This document shows, one piece after another, positions 1 through 8,982 of a stretch of DNA of 39,031 bases (positions are counted from its first letter, which is position 1; each line of letters begins with the position of its first letter). A program made the position numbers and the translations under genes. Source of the stretch: Deltaproteobacteria bacterium. Lineage in GTDB: Bacteria > Myxococcota_A > UBA9160 > JAFDDA01. Under the pieces are notes generated by a model. The model was not told the DNA's origin, made no database searches, and was given only the letters and a program-made list of their open reading frames with translations. The stretch spans positions 1-39,031 of the forward strand of contig JAFDDA010000019.1 of assembly GCA_019311105.1 (NCBI GenBank), written 5' to 3'.

Positions 1-1
1 G

Positions 2-634
2 TGCGCCAAGCCGCTCCACGGCATGACGCTCTTCTTGGTCGACCTGGATCCGAAACACGTCGAGATCCGCCCGATCGACAAGTGCGGCCGCAACGCAGTC
101 AACTCGAACGAGCTGTTCATCAACGAACTGCCGGTCGAAGACGCGGACGTCGTCGGTGAGGTCGGTCAGGGCTTCCGATGCCTGCTCGACGGACTCAACC
201 CCGAGCGGATCGTGTTGTCCGCCGAATCGGTGGGGATCGGGCGACAGGCCCTCGACAAGGCAGTGCACTACGCAAAGCAGCGCGTGGTCTTCGACCGACC
301 CATCGGAATGAACCAGGCGATCGCGCACCCGTTGGCGGACTCGTACGCCGAGCTCGAAGCGGCAGAACTGCTCTGGCAGAAGGCGGCCTGGGCCTTCGAT
401 CGCGGGGAGAACGCCGGTCCGCTGGCAAACATCGCCAAGCTCCGCGCCAGCGAAGCAGCCTTCAGAGCCTGCGATCGCGCCATGCAGACCTTCGGCGGCA
501 TGGGCTACGCGAAGGAGTGCAACGTGGAGCGGTACTGGCGCGAGTCACGCATGTCACGCATCGCGCCCATCTCCAACGAGATGATCCTGAACTTCGTCTC
601 TGAGCACGTACTCGGGCTGCCCCGCAGCTACTGA
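2..634 (+). CDS. Acyl-CoA dehydrogenase, C-terminal part (5' truncated by window edge)
   Basis: FAD enzyme that would introduce an alpha-beta double bond into an acyl-CoA. The frame is open to the first base of the window, so the true start lies upstream; an internal ATG at 23 is not the start. Visible are the end of the middle beta domain and the C-terminal helical bundle, with the usual QTFGGMGYAKE and ERYWRESR signatures. The catalytic base normally found near the C terminus of medium-chain enzymes (YEG) is replaced here by PIS. A Glu at codon 203-205 (NPER) sits where isovaleryl- and long-chain acyl-CoA dehydrogenases keep theirs. The protein is therefore probably active with a branched or bulky substrate; the exact substrate is unknown. 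Confidence 0.93.
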   Translation, partial: CAKPLHGMTLFLVDLDPKHVEIRPIDKCGRNAVNSNELFINELPVEDADVVGEVGQGFRCLLDGLNPERIVLSAESVGIGRQALDKAVHYAKQRVVFDRPIGMNQAIAHPLADSYAELEAAELLWQKAAWAFDRGENAGPLANIAKLRASEAAFRACDRAMQTFGGMGYAKECNVERYWRESRMSRIAPISNEMILNFVSEHVLGLPRSY

Positions 635-669
635 CGTCGCCGCCCCTGGGTTCAGAGCCGGGCCGATTC

Positions 670-1362
670 TCAGCTCAACCGCTCGAGAAAAGTGAGGATG
701 CGTGCGCCCACCTCGGGCGCGTGGCTGCGGTGCACGTGGTGTCCGGCACCCGGGACGATCATCGATTCGACCGCTGGAACACGCTCTGCCAACACTTCGA
801 GCGCACTGTGGTACTGCACATCGCGCTCGCCGCAGATCTGCAGGACCGGGATGTTGAGCTTCTCGAGATTCGCCATCACGAGGTCATCGTGCATCTCAGC
901 CATTCTCAGCGCTGCATCCGGCGCATCGAATCGTCCGGCCCGCTGGTGGACGTTCTCATTCCAGCGCTCTCGCTTGGCGCGTGAACGGAAGCCCGGACCC
1001 GTTGCGATCAGCACCAGGGCCCGAACCCGCTCGAGGTTGCCCACGCATCGATATTGCGACAGGTAGCCGCCCAGCGAGTGACCGATCAACACCACGTCGC
1101 GACCGGCCGCGGTGATCATTGCTTCGAGATCCGTCACCGCGATCTGCAGCGAGTACTCCGATTCCGAGTCCGGCCGGGCAGAGCGCCCGTGACCGAGCAG
1201 ATCCCAGGACCAGGTCTCGTAGCGTTCGGACAAGATCGGGCGGAGCTCGCTCCAGGTCGTCGCGGAGTCGCCGAAACCGTGCGTCAGCACGAGCGGATCG
1301 CCGGCGCCGTGGCGTTCGATCGCAATCCGCTCCTCTCCGCGGCTGACGTCCGGGTCGGACAT
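670..1362 (-). CDS. Alpha/beta hydrolase
   Basis: Soluble 230-aa alpha/beta hydrolase, probably an esterase, lactonase or C-C bond hydrolase. The catalytic triad is readable: nucleophile Ser96 in GHSLGG, Asp181 in GERD and His208 or His209 in GAGHH. The oxyanion HGFG motif is at 28-31 and DLLGHGRS at 54-61. It lies 9 bp downstream of the SDR at 1372-2280 on the same strand and probably shares its transcript. It converges on the acyl-CoA dehydrogenase ending at 634. The substrate cannot be deduced; in context, a lactone, ester or ring-cleavage product of a lipid pathway is plausible. Confidence 0.9.
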   Translation of the reverse strand: MSDPDVSRGEERIAIERHGAGDPLVLTHGFGDSATTWSELRPILSERYETWSWDLLGHGRSARPDSESEYSLQIAVTDLEAMITAAGRDVVLIGHSLGGYLSQYRCVGNLERVRALVLIATGPGFRSRAKRERWNENVHQRAGRFDAPDAALRMAEMHDDLVMANLEKLNIPVLQICGERDVQYHSALEVLAERVPAVESMIVPGAGHHVHRSHAPEVGARILTFLERLS

Positions 1363-1371
1363 GGACGCACC

Positions 1372-2280
1372 CTACTCCTGGAAGGCCGCGAGGATCAGCT
1401 TCATCTCGTCGGAGATCTTGGTGGCGATGGTGTAGCCCTCGGGGTTGCGAATCTGTTCGATGTTGGCCTGGATCTCCTCGGCGCTGATCTTCGCGCCCTT
1501 GCCCGCGAAGTAGCCGGGGGCGAGCCCCAGGAAGATCCGAGCAAAGCGCCCTCCGCCCACCGAGTAGATCTCGTGGGTCTGCTCGCAGGCCTCGGAGGCG
1601 AGATAGGTGACCAGGGGCATCACGCACTCGGGAGAAATGTGCTCCGCCAATGCGCTCGTTGTGATGTCCTCGTTCAGGCGAGAGAGCGCCAGGGGTGAGA
1701 TGACGTTGCTCCGGATGTTGCTCTTCTTGCCCTCCACGGCGAGCACGTTCGAAAGGCCCACCAGGCCCATCTTCGCCGCGCCGTAGTTGGCCTGGCCGAA
1801 GCCCCCGTAGATGCCCGCCGCGGACGTGGTGAACACGAAGCGGCCATACCCGTTCTTCTTCATGATCCGGAATGCGGGCTGGGAGACGAAGAAAGCGCCC
1901 TTCAAGTGCACGTCCAGAACGATTTCGAGTTCTTCGGCGCTCATCTTGACGAAGGACTTGTCGCGCAGGATGCCGGCGTTGTTGATGACGACGTCGACCT
2001 TGCCGAAGTGGTCCACCGCAGTCTTCACGATGGCCTCACCGCCTTCGGGGGTGGCAACCGAGTCGTAGTTGGCAACGGCGGTGCCACCGGCCTCGGTGAT
2101 CTCCTTCACCACCTCGTCGGCCATGGCCGAGCCACCACCGCTTCCGTCCAACGCACCGCCCAGGTCATTGACGACCACCTTGGCGCCGCGCTTGGCAAAG
2201 TCGAGCGCGTAGGTCTTCCCGAGGCTTCCGCCGGCTCCAGTGACGATCGCGACGCGATCATCGAAGCGAATCTCGCTCAT
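1372..2280 (-). CDS. SDR dehydrogenase, HSD17B4/MFE-2 3-hydroxyacyl-CoA dehydrogenase type
   Basis: NAD(P)-dependent short-chain dehydrogenase of 302 aa. Along most of its length it resembles the dehydrogenase domain of peroxisomal multifunctional enzyme 2 (HSD17B4), including VVVNDLGG and NNAGILRD. The cofactor motif TGAGGSLG is at 14-21 and the catalytic Ser153, Tyr166 and Lys170 are present. The hydratase domain fused to it in MFE-2 is absent; the MaoC protein at 5067 could supply that activity. It likely oxidises 3-hydroxyacyl-CoA in beta-oxidation of a bulky or branched chain. An AAGGAG ribosome site lies 8 nt before the ATG. It sits between the thiolase and the hydrolase on one strand, probably in one operon. 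Confidence 0.92.
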   Translation of the reverse strand: MSEIRFDDRVAIVTGAGGSLGKTYALDFAKRGAKVVVNDLGGALDGSGGGSAMADEVVKEITEAGGTAVANYDSVATPEGGEAIVKTAVDHFGKVDVVINNAGILRDKSFVKMSAEELEIVLDVHLKGAFFVSQPAFRIMKKNGYGRFVFTTSAAGIYGGFGQANYGAAKMGLVGLSNVLAVEGKKSNIRSNVISPLALSRLNEDITTSALAEHISPECVMPLVTYLASEACEQTHEIYSVGGGRFARIFLGLAPGYFAGKGAKISAEEIQANIEQIRNPEGYTIATKISDEMKLILAAFQE

Positions 2281-2317
2281 TCTTGAACTCCTTTGCCGTG
2301 TTCCGAGTGGGGCAGAG

Positions 2318-3547
2318 TCACACGCGTTCGATGATCGTCGCGGTTCCCATTCCCCCTCCGGTGCACATCGCCACGAGGCCGGTGGAAAGATCGCGGCGCT
2401 CGAGCTCGTCGAGGACCGTTCCGATGAGCATCCCGCCGGTGGCGCCGATGGGATGACCGAGTGCCATGGCGCCGCCGTTCACGTTCACCTTGTCCCGGTC
2501 GACGCCCGTTTCCCGCAGGAATTTCAGCACCACCGCCGCGAAGGCTTCGTTGATCTCGAAGAGGTCGATGTCGTCGAGGGTCATGCCCGCCTTCTCCACG
2601 CAGCGTTGGCTGGCCGGAGCGGGCGCCGTCAGCATGATCACGGGCTCGGTTCCCGCGACGGCGGTCATCACGATCCGGGCGCGGGGCCTCATGTCGTGTG
2701 CCTTGGCATACTCCGGCGAGGCGACCAGCACCGCCGACGCGCCGTCGACCACGCCGGAGGAATTCCCGCCGTGGTGGACGTGCTCGATCTTCTCGAGCTG
2801 GGGATACGCAAGCAGGGCGGTTTCGTCGATGCTCAGGGCCGCACCTTCCGACTTGTGCGCCCCCATGGCGGCGAAGCTGGGCTGGAGACCTGCCAGATCC
2901 TCCAGGGTCGTCCCCGGTCGCGGGAACTCCTCGTGATCGAGGGCCAGGCTGCCGTCATCGCGATGGATCGGAACCAGCGCCTGATCGAAGCGGCCGTCGC
3001 GGATGGCCGCGTCGGCTCGCTCCTGGCTGGTGACTCCCAGTTGATCGCACTCTTCGCGAGTGAAGCCTTCGACGCTCGCGATCAAGTCGGCGGAGATGCC
3101 TTGGGGGACCAGCGCGTACTGTTCTTTCAAGTGGTCGTTGTTGGCGGTGAATCCATCGACGTGCAGGGGTGCGGGACGCGACATCGACTCCACGCCGCCG
3201 GCAACCACGAGATTCTGGAATCCGGCGCGCACCCCCATGGCAGCGAAGTTGACCGCCTGCTGGCCCGAGCCACAGTAACGATTGAGAGTCACGCCGGGCG
3301 CATCGAGGGACCAGCCTGCGTCGAGCGCAGCCAGGCGCGCGATGTCCAGGGCATGGTCGCCGCTACCGTTGGCGTTGCCCATGACCACGTCGTCGACATC
3401 GGCAGTGTCGAAGCCGTTCCGTTCCCGGAGTGCATTCAACACCTGTGCGAGCACGCGCTGGGGGTGTACTTCGTGAAGCGCCCCGGTCTTCTTTCCCTTG
3501 CCGCGGGGAGAGCGCACCGCGTCGATGATCCAGGCTTCCTGATCCAT
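2318..3547 (-). CDS. Thiolase (acetyl-CoA acyltransferase)
   Basis: Thiolase of 409 aa that would cleave 3-oxoacyl-CoA in the last step of a beta-oxidation cycle. The nucleophile Cys92 is in NRYCGSGQQ, NEAFAA is present, His365 is in GHPIGATG and the second catalytic Cys395 is in MCTGGGMG, so the active site is complete. A GGAGG ribosome site precedes the ATG by 8 nt. It is the first gene of a minus-strand unit (thiolase, SDR, hydrolase) and diverges from a CYP125-like P450. The same divergent pairing of thiolase and P450 occurs at the fadA5-cyp125 locus of mycobacterial cholesterol catabolism. A degradative rather than biosynthetic role is likely, but the substrate is not provable from sequence. 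Confidence 0.94.
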   Translation of the reverse strand: MDQEAWIIDAVRSPRGKGKKTGALHEVHPQRVLAQVLNALRERNGFDTADVDDVVMGNANGSGDHALDIARLAALDAGWSLDAPGVTLNRYCGSGQQAVNFAAMGVRAGFQNLVVAGGVESMSRPAPLHVDGFTANNDHLKEQYALVPQGISADLIASVEGFTREECDQLGVTSQERADAAIRDGRFDQALVPIHRDDGSLALDHEEFPRPGTTLEDLAGLQPSFAAMGAHKSEGAALSIDETALLAYPQLEKIEHVHHGGNSSGVVDGASAVLVASPEYAKAHDMRPRARIVMTAVAGTEPVIMLTAPAPASQRCVEKAGMTLDDIDLFEINEAFAAVVLKFLRETGVDRDKVNVNGGAMALGHPIGATGGMLIGTVLDELERRDLSTGLVAMCTGGGMGTATIIERV

Positions 3548-3605
3548 GTCGAGTCCCTCCGAATGGGTGCGTCATCCAGGGCATTCGCTTGACCGGTTCG
3601 ATCTA

Positions 3606-3621
3606 ACTATGATACTAATTA
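3606..3621. promoter_or_regulatory. Shared 16-bp AT-rich motif, copy 1 (candidate operator)
   Basis: ACTATGATACTAATTA lies in the 221-bp divergent region between the thiolase and the P450 operon. It matches the motif at 12109-12124 in 15 of 16 positions and stands out as AT-rich in a GC-rich region. A plausible plus-strand -35 (TTGACC, 3589-3594) lies 17-18 bp before ATACTA/TACTAA inside the motif, so a bound protein could block or activate this promoter. Which regulator binds is inferred only; the GntR protein at 12163 is the best candidate. Confidence 0.5.
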
Positions 3622-3768
3622 CCGACACGAGCAAGGGCTCGCGACGAGGTCTTCGGAGTGCGTGGATCGAGCCGGACGAGTGATGAGACCGGGCTCGTCT
3701 TGGAGAAGGTGGCGGCGCTGAACGAGCCGCGACCTCTCTGAGGGCCCCGGCCACCTGGGAGAAGACCG

Positions 3769-5031
3769 ATGACCGACATCAACGGGTTCGATCTCATCTC
3801 GCCGCAGGCCTACGGCGAGCGTGGCATCCCACATGATCAATGGAGCGAGCTGCGCCGACTGGATCGACTGCACTTCTGTGAGCCCCCCGGCTTCGACTCC
3901 TTCTATCCCGTCGTGCGCCACGCGCACATCTGCGAGATATCCAAGCAGCCCGACCTCTTCCTGAACCGTTTCGGCATCGTCCTGGAGAGCACCGAGCAGA
4001 AGATCATCCTGGAAAGCAACCAAGGTGTCGCCGCGATGCGCGTGATCATCGGGATGGATCCACCCGAGCATCGCGAGTTCCGCAAGGTCGCCGTCCCTGC
4101 GTTCACGCCACGAGGCGCCAAGCGTTTCGAACCGGTGGTCCGGGACAGCGCGCGCAATCTGGTGGACGAGCTGGTCGAGAAGGCGAGCGGGGGTGACGGC
4201 GAGTGCGAGTTCGCCACCGAGGTCGCCGCCGCGCATCCGCTTCGCGTCCTCTCGACGATCCTCGGTGTGCCCCGGGAGCTGGAGCCCCAGATCCTCCGGC
4301 TTACCAACGAACTCTTCGGCGCAGACGATCAGGATCTTCAGCGCGAGGGCGACGACCGGCTCAAGGCGGTCGAGGAGCTCGGGAAGGAGTTCTTCCAGTT
4401 GTTCAGCGGGATCATCCAGGATCGGCGCGCAAACCCGCGGGAGGACCTGGCGAGCCTGCTCGCCAACGGCCAGGTGAATGGCGAGCCGATGGGCCTGATG
4501 GAGACCCTCGGCTACTACCTGATCACCTTCTCGGCCGGACACGACACCACGAAGAACGCGCTGGCCGGCGGAATCTGCGCGCTGGCGCGGAACCCCGGCG
4601 AGTTCGAGAAGCTCAAGCGCAATCCGGAGCTGGTCCCCGACGCCGTCGAAGAGATCGTGCGTTGGACCTCGCCGGTCAACTACATGAAGCGGGTGGTGGC
4701 GGAGGATCTCGAGTTCCAGGGCCAGAAGCTTCGCAAGGGCGACAACCTCGTGCTCTTCTACGGCTCCGCAAATCGCGACGAGGCGATCTTCGAAGACCCG
4801 TTCAGCTTCCGCATCGACCGCAAGCCGAATCCACACCTCGGGTTCGGGATCGGCGAGCACTTCTGCCTCGGCTCCCATCTGGCACGCGCGTCGCAACGCG
4901 CGCTACTGCACGAGCTCGTCAGCCGGATCGACTCACTCGAGCTCGTTGGAGAGCCCGAGCAGATCAAGTCGAGCTTCGTCGTGGGTCTGAAGAAGTTGCC
5001 GCTTCGCTATCGGGTGCGCCGCACCGCATAG
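3769..5031 (+). CDS. Cytochrome P450 (CYP125/124/142-like clade)
   Basis: Soluble bacterial P450 of 420 aa, a haem-thiolate monooxygenase. The haem ligand is Cys366 in FGIGEHFCLGSHLAR, the I-helix oxygen motif is SAGHDTT and the K-helix motif is EEIVRW. The C-terminal VGLKKLPLRY resembles the ending of the CYP125/142 group, which hydroxylates the terminal side-chain carbon of sterols and branched lipids. It heads an operon with MaoC dehydratase, crotonases and an LLM flavin enzyme, and diverges from a thiolase, so it may activate a hydrocarbon or isoprenoid chain for beta-oxidation. No ferredoxin or reductase gene is seen nearby. Subfamily placement is a judgement from motifs only. Confidence 0.94.
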   Translation: MTDINGFDLISPQAYGERGIPHDQWSELRRLDRLHFCEPPGFDSFYPVVRHAHICEISKQPDLFLNRFGIVLESTEQKIILESNQGVAAMRVIIGMDPPEHREFRKVAVPAFTPRGAKRFEPVVRDSARNLVDELVEKASGGDGECEFATEVAAAHPLRVLSTILGVPRELEPQILRLTNELFGADDQDLQREGDDRLKAVEELGKEFFQLFSGIIQDRRANPREDLASLLANGQVNGEPMGLMETLGYYLITFSAGHDTTKNALAGGICALARNPGEFEKLKRNPELVPDAVEEIVRWTSPVNYMKRVVAEDLEFQGQKLRKGDNLVLFYGSANRDEAIFEDPFSFRIDRKPNPHLGFGIGEHFCLGSHLARASQRALLHELVSRIDSLELVGEPEQIKSSFVVGLKKLPLRYRVRRTA

Positions 5032-5066
5032 GTCGACGCGAGCCATCCAGGAGGAGAGTGCCGACG

Positions 5067-6230
5067 ATGTCCCCGAACTCCACAGTCGAACTCAATACGG
5101 AGACGACGCTCACGGACGAGGCGATCGAGAAGCTCGTGGCGAGCGTCGAGAGCTCCGTCGAGGTTCCGCTCAAGCGGCAATGGCACTGCGAGGCAGGCCT
5201 CGACCCCATCCGACATTGGGCCTGGGGGATCGGCGACGACAACCCTCTCTGGAGCGAGCCCGATTACGCCGCGAAGACCCAGCACGGGGCGAACCTCGCG
5301 CCACCCTCTTTCTTCTACAGCTGCAACCAGGGCCCGAACCATTTTCGGAGCGAGCCTTCGCGCGGAGAGGGGCTGCCCGGGCTCCACGCCGTGTGGGCGT
5401 GGGACCGATGGGAGTGGCCCAGCCCGACGCTTCGCAATACTCCGATCCAAACGACGAAGCGGACGACGGAGGCCAATGTTCGCCCGAGTCGGTTCGGCGG
5501 CGGTCGATCCGTCGAGGTCGTCACGCGGTACACCTTTCGCGACGATCAGGGCAAGACGCTCGCGACCTACGATGTCGCGTATATCCACTACGGACGAAAT
5601 CTCGCGGCTTCGAAGGGGAGTAAACACGCGCCGATCGAACGGCAGGTGTGGAGCGATGACGATCTGGCGCGGCTCACGGCTGACGTCGAACGGGAGCATC
5701 GCCGCGGTGCGGACGACCTCGTCTGGGACGACGTGCGCGTTGGCGAGGAGATCGGGACGGTCGTGAAGGGCCCTTTGAGTGTCACCGAGACCGTCGCCTT
5801 CGTGACGGGCTGGGGTGGGCCCTTCATCATGGCTTCGGAGCTCATCCATCGCTACATCCGCGATCATCCGCGCGCCAACGCGCCCGATCGTTACATGCGG
5901 ATCCCGGAGTTCCCCGAACGCGCGCACTGGGATGGCGACTGGGCGAGGGAGTGTGGCTTCCCGGACGCCTATGACTTCGGCGGCCAGCGATTCGCGTGGC
6001 TGATGCACGGAGTGACGGACTGGATGGGCGACAACGCACATCTATGGAAGTTCGAAGGAAAGCTGCTGAAGCTGAACATCATCGGCGATGCGACCTGGTG
6101 TACGGGTGCCGTCAGCGACAAGTACATCGACGACGTGGGGCGACGCTGCGTCGAGCTGAAGCTGAAGGGCACGAATCAGCGGAACCAGGTGACGGTCGTC
6201 GGGACGGCCGTCGTGGTGGCGCCGTCTTGA
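5067..6230 (+). CDS. MaoC-type double hot-dog dehydratase/hydratase
   Basis: Protein of 387 aa with two hot-dog-like halves. The N-terminal half resembles the MaoC dehydratase N domain (a DNPLW segment near residue 56, followed by LAPPSFFY). The C-terminal half begins around residue 215 (WDDVRVGEEIG) and resembles the MaoC/FAS hydratase domain. It probably hydrates an enoyl-CoA. The start is fixed by a strong AGGAGGAG ribosome site at 5048-5055 before ATG 5067; the frame remains open far upstream, inside the P450, but that part is out of frame with the P450 and is not coding. It lies 35 bp after the P450 and would supply the hydratase missing from the HSD17B4-like SDR. Confidence 0.88.
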   Translation: MSPNSTVELNTETTLTDEAIEKLVASVESSVEVPLKRQWHCEAGLDPIRHWAWGIGDDNPLWSEPDYAAKTQHGANLAPPSFFYSCNQGPNHFRSEPSRGEGLPGLHAVWAWDRWEWPSPTLRNTPIQTTKRTTEANVRPSRFGGGRSVEVVTRYTFRDDQGKTLATYDVAYIHYGRNLAASKGSKHAPIERQVWSDDDLARLTADVEREHRRGADDLVWDDVRVGEEIGTVVKGPLSVTETVAFVTGWGGPFIMASELIHRYIRDHPRANAPDRYMRIPEFPERAHWDGDWARECGFPDAYDFGGQRFAWLMHGVTDWMGDNAHLWKFEGKLLKLNIIGDATWCTGAVSDKYIDDVGRRCVELKLKGTNQRNQVTVVGTAVVVAPS

Positions 6231-6282
6231 GCGTATGCTGCGCTCCGACTCTGAGGCGAAGCTGATCGAGCAGGGAGATCTC

Positions 6283-7128
6283 GTGTCTGACGACGGTTCC
6301 TACAAGCACATCATCTTCGCGGTCGAAGACGGCGTAGCGACCATCACCCTCAACCGCCCGGATCGGATGAACGCCTTCACCTTCCCACTTGGGGCGGAGC
6401 TGGAGCGCGCCTACGCACGCTGCGACGAGGACGACGCGGTCCGCGCAGTCATCCTCACCGGCGCCGGCAAGGCCTTCTGCGCAGGCGCAGACCTGGGCGG
6501 TGGCGGGAAGACGTTCGATGACGTGGAGGGCGGAAGAAGCGGCGCCCGGTCCGGCGCCCGGGCGCGTCGCCTCCAGGCATGGCAGGTGCGAAAGCCCGTT
6601 GTCGCGGCGATCAACGGCCACGCCGTCGGCGTGGGGCTCACCCTCGCGATGCAGTGCGATCTCCGCATCGTGGCCCGTGAGGCAAAGCTCGCGTTCGCCT
6701 TCGTGCGCCGCGGCATCATCCCGGAGCTGGGCTCCCACGCGATTCTGCCGCGCGTCATCGGGTTCTCTCGGGCCGCAGACCTGCTGCTCTCCGGGCGGAC
6801 CTTCCGCGGCGAAGAGGCAGCAGCCCTGGGCGTCGCGTCCGAGGCCCTCCCCGCCGAGGAGGTCCTGCCCCGCGCGCAGGAGTGGGCGGCGGACGTCGCG
6901 GCGAATGCCGCGCCGGCATCGGTCGCCATCGCGAAGCGGCTCCTCTGGGAAAGCGTCACCGAGACGCCGGCCGAGACCATGGCCAAGGAGGGGCCGCTGC
7001 TCGCCTGGATCGGGAAGCAGCCCGATGCCGCCGAGGGCGTCCGCTCCTTTCTCGAACGGCGCCCGCCCGAGTGGAAGCTCAGTGCCAGCACCGACCTGCC
7101 GGATTGGCCGGGGAAGGACGAAGGATGA
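6283..7128 (+). CDS. Enoyl-CoA hydratase/isomerase family protein (crotonase 1)
   Basis: Crotonase-fold protein of 281 aa acting on an acyl-CoA. The oxyanion-hole segments FCAGADLG and NGHAVGVGL are present. Of the two crotonase glutamates, only the one in the GIIPELG segment is visible, a pattern common in isomerase-like members. A GTG start at 6283 is preferred because AGGGAG (6272-6277) lies 5 nt before it and the crotonase fold starts just after; an ATG at 6235 in the same frame has no clear ribosome site. It ends in an ATGA overlap with the LLM gene, indicating translational coupling. Whether it hydrates, isomerises or hydrolyses is unresolved. Confidence 0.9.
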   Translation: MSDDGSYKHIIFAVEDGVATITLNRPDRMNAFTFPLGAELERAYARCDEDDAVRAVILTGAGKAFCAGADLGGGGKTFDDVEGGRSGARSGARARRLQAWQVRKPVVAAINGHAVGVGLTLAMQCDLRIVAREAKLAFAFVRRGIIPELGSHAILPRVIGFSRAADLLLSGRTFRGEEAAALGVASEALPAEEVLPRAQEWAADVAANAAPASVAIAKRLLWESVTETPAETMAKEGPLLAWIGKQPDAAEGVRSFLERRPPEWKLSASTDLPDWPGKDEG

Positions 7129-8177
7129 AGCTCGGGCTGATGCTCGGATACTCCGGCGCGGAGATGACCCTCCCCGTCGAGTTGGTGCAGCGTGCGGAAG
7201 AGCTCGGCTTCGACTCGGTGTGGACGGCCGAGGCCTACGGCTCCGACGCGACCTCGCCCCTCGCCTACCTGGCGGCGGTGACGAAACGAATCCGCCTCGG
7301 CACGTCGATCATGCAACTCGCCGGCCGGACCCCGGCCATGGCTGCCATGCAGGCCGCCACCATCGACGCCCTCGCCGGGGGCGATCGCTTCATCGCCGGG
7401 CTCGGCGTGAGCGGGCCCCAGATCGTCGAAGGTTGGTACGGCCAACCCTGGGGCAAGCCCTATTGGCGGATCCGCGACTACGTCACGATCATGCGCAAGA
7501 TCTTCGAGCGCGAAGAGCCGGTTGCCCACGAGGGCAAGGAGATCTCGCTCCCCTACCAGGGCGAAGGCGCCCTGGGCGTCGGCAAGCCCCTGAAGTCCAT
7601 CCTTCACATGAACCCGAAGATCCCGATCTGGCTCGGCACGGGCAGCGAGAGCAACGTGCGGCTCACCGCGGAAGTCGCCGATGGTTGGTTCCCGTTGGCC
7701 TTCGTCCCGGGCATGATGGACCTCTATACGCCGTGGCTGGAGGAGGGCTTCCGCCGCGCGGGCGGTGGGAAGAGCCTGGCCGATTTCGAGATCCAGCCCA
7801 TGATCTCGGTCCGCGTCACCGACGACGTGGCTGGGGCGATCGCCCGCATGAAGCCGGGCGTCGCTCTCTATGTCGGCGGCATGGGGCACCGGGACAAGAA
7901 CTTCCACAACGACATGATGGTGCGTCGCGGCTTCCCGGAGGCCGCGGCCAAGATCCAGGAGCTCTACCTGGCGGGCCGCAAGCGCGAGGCGATCGATGCC
8001 GTACCCGACGAGTACTGTGACGAGTCCGCCCTGGTCGGGCCGGCCCAGCGCATCCGCGAGCGATACAAGGAATGGGAGAGTTCCGGCGCCACCGGCCTGA
8101 CCCTCGCGAGCCTTCAGCCCGAGGGCATGGAGCTGATGGCCGAACTCGCGGGAAGCCGCGACCGGAGGGAAGCATGA
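7125..8177 (+). CDS. LLM-class flavin/F420-dependent oxidoreductase
   Basis: TIM-barrel luciferase-like oxidoreductase of 350 aa. The N terminus (KLGLMLGYSG), the RIRLGTSI segment, RFIAGLGVSGPQ and PIWLGTGSESNVRLTAEVAD are typical of the F420-dependent branch, which includes methylene-tetrahydromethanopterin reductase-like and mycobacterial lipid-associated enzymes. It overlaps its neighbours on both sides by ATGA junctions (7125-7128 and 8174-8177), so it is strongly coupled to the two crotonases. In this operon it may reduce or oxidise an acyl-CoA or alcohol intermediate. F420 rather than FMN use is inferred from family resemblance; no F420 biosynthesis gene is in the window. Confidence 0.9.
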   Translation: MKLGLMLGYSGAEMTLPVELVQRAEELGFDSVWTAEAYGSDATSPLAYLAAVTKRIRLGTSIMQLAGRTPAMAAMQAATIDALAGGDRFIAGLGVSGPQIVEGWYGQPWGKPYWRIRDYVTIMRKIFEREEPVAHEGKEISLPYQGEGALGVGKPLKSILHMNPKIPIWLGTGSESNVRLTAEVADGWFPLAFVPGMMDLYTPWLEEGFRRAGGGKSLADFEIQPMISVRVTDDVAGAIARMKPGVALYVGGMGHRDKNFHNDMMVRRGFPEAAAKIQELYLAGRKREAIDAVPDEYCDESALVGPAQRIRERYKEWESSGATGLTLASLQPEGMELMAELAGSRDRREA

Positions 8178-8971
8178 CCGAAGTCACCGAACCGGTTCTG
8201 CTGGAAGAAACGAGGGGGCACGTCCGGATCCTGACGCTGAACCGACCCGCCAAGAAGAACGCGCTCTCGGATGACCTCGTCGAGGCCATCATCGAGGGCT
8301 TCGCCTCGGCCGCGTCGGACGACGCCGTGCGCGTGGTCGGCCTCACCGGTGCCGGGGGGGCCTTCTGCTCCGGCGCGGACCTGGCTCCCCGACGCTCGAG
8401 CGACAAGTCTTCGCCCCGCTCGGACACCGCGGAGCAGGCCGTCCGAATGGTGACGGGCATTCTCGTCCACTGTGAGAAGCCGGTGGTCGCGGGAATCGAC
8501 GGCATCGCGATCGGCGCTGGCCTCTCCCTCGCGCTCTGCGCCGACATGCGCATCGCCAGCGCGAAGGCCCGCGTCCACCCGGGTTACGCGCGCGCCGGGA
8601 CGTCCCCCGACTGCGGGCTCACCTGGACCCTGCCCCAGGCCATCGGGCGCGAGCGGGCGATGCGCTTCCTGCTCGAGCCGCGGATGCACGGCGCCGACGA
8701 GGCGCTCGCTCTCGGGCTGGTGGGCGAAGTGGTGGCCGAAGAGGGATTCGAAGATGCCTTCGTTGCCTACTGCCAGAAGATCGCAGAGGTCGCCCCACTC
8801 GCGTCGCGCCAGACCAAGCGCCTGGTGACGCGGGCCGGCCTGCTTGCGGATCTCGAGGGCCATCTGCGCGACGAGCTCGAGCTCGCCCGGCACGCACTCA
8901 AGAGCGAGGACGGACGCGAAGCGGTCAAGGCAATCTTCGAGAAACGGAAGCCTGAGTTCACCGGGCGCTAG
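8174..8971 (+). CDS. Enoyl-CoA hydratase/isomerase family protein (crotonase 2)
   Basis: Crotonase of 265 aa beginning at an ATGA overlap with the LLM gene. It has the FCSGADL and DGIAIGAGLSLAL oxyanion motifs. At the catalytic position it carries Asp in GTSPDCGLTW instead of the hydratase Glu, and the other glutamate is absent (HPGYARAG). An SPD segment of this kind is typical of PaaG-like enoyl-CoA isomerases, so isomerisation of a double bond is more likely than hydration. It lies between the LLM gene and a third crotonase in the P450 operon. Confidence 0.9.
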   Translation: MTEVTEPVLLEETRGHVRILTLNRPAKKNALSDDLVEAIIEGFASAASDDAVRVVGLTGAGGAFCSGADLAPRRSSDKSSPRSDTAEQAVRMVTGILVHCEKPVVAGIDGIAIGAGLSLALCADMRIASAKARVHPGYARAGTSPDCGLTWTLPQAIGRERAMRFLLEPRMHGADEALALGLVGEVVAEEGFEDAFVAYCQKIAEVAPLASRQTKRLVTRAGLLADLEGHLRDELELARHALKSEDGREAVKAIFEKRKPEFTGR

Positions 8972-8982
8972 AGGACACTCCC

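Noticed and set aside
2080-2096. Sigma-54-like sequence TGGCACCGCCGTTGC on the minus strand
   Set aside because: It lies inside the SDR coding sequence and encodes conserved residues; no gene starts nearby.
2240-3592. Long plus-strand open frame of 450 codons opposite the thiolase
   Set aside because: It is antisense to a thiolase with a complete active site and has no recognisable domain; a typical high-GC shadow.
4879-4893. TGGCACGCGCGTCGC resembling a sigma-54 promoter
   Set aside because: It encodes the helix right after the P450 haem Cys (LARAS), so the match is a by-product of coding sequence.
3619-4896. Long minus-strand open frame of 425 codons over the first P450
   Set aside because: Antisense to a P450 with haem, I-helix and K-helix motifs intact; composition shows no family.
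4203-5066. Upstream extension of the MaoC frame inside the P450 gene
   Set aside because: Arg-rich, out of frame with the P450, and a strong ribosome site marks ATG 5067 as the start.
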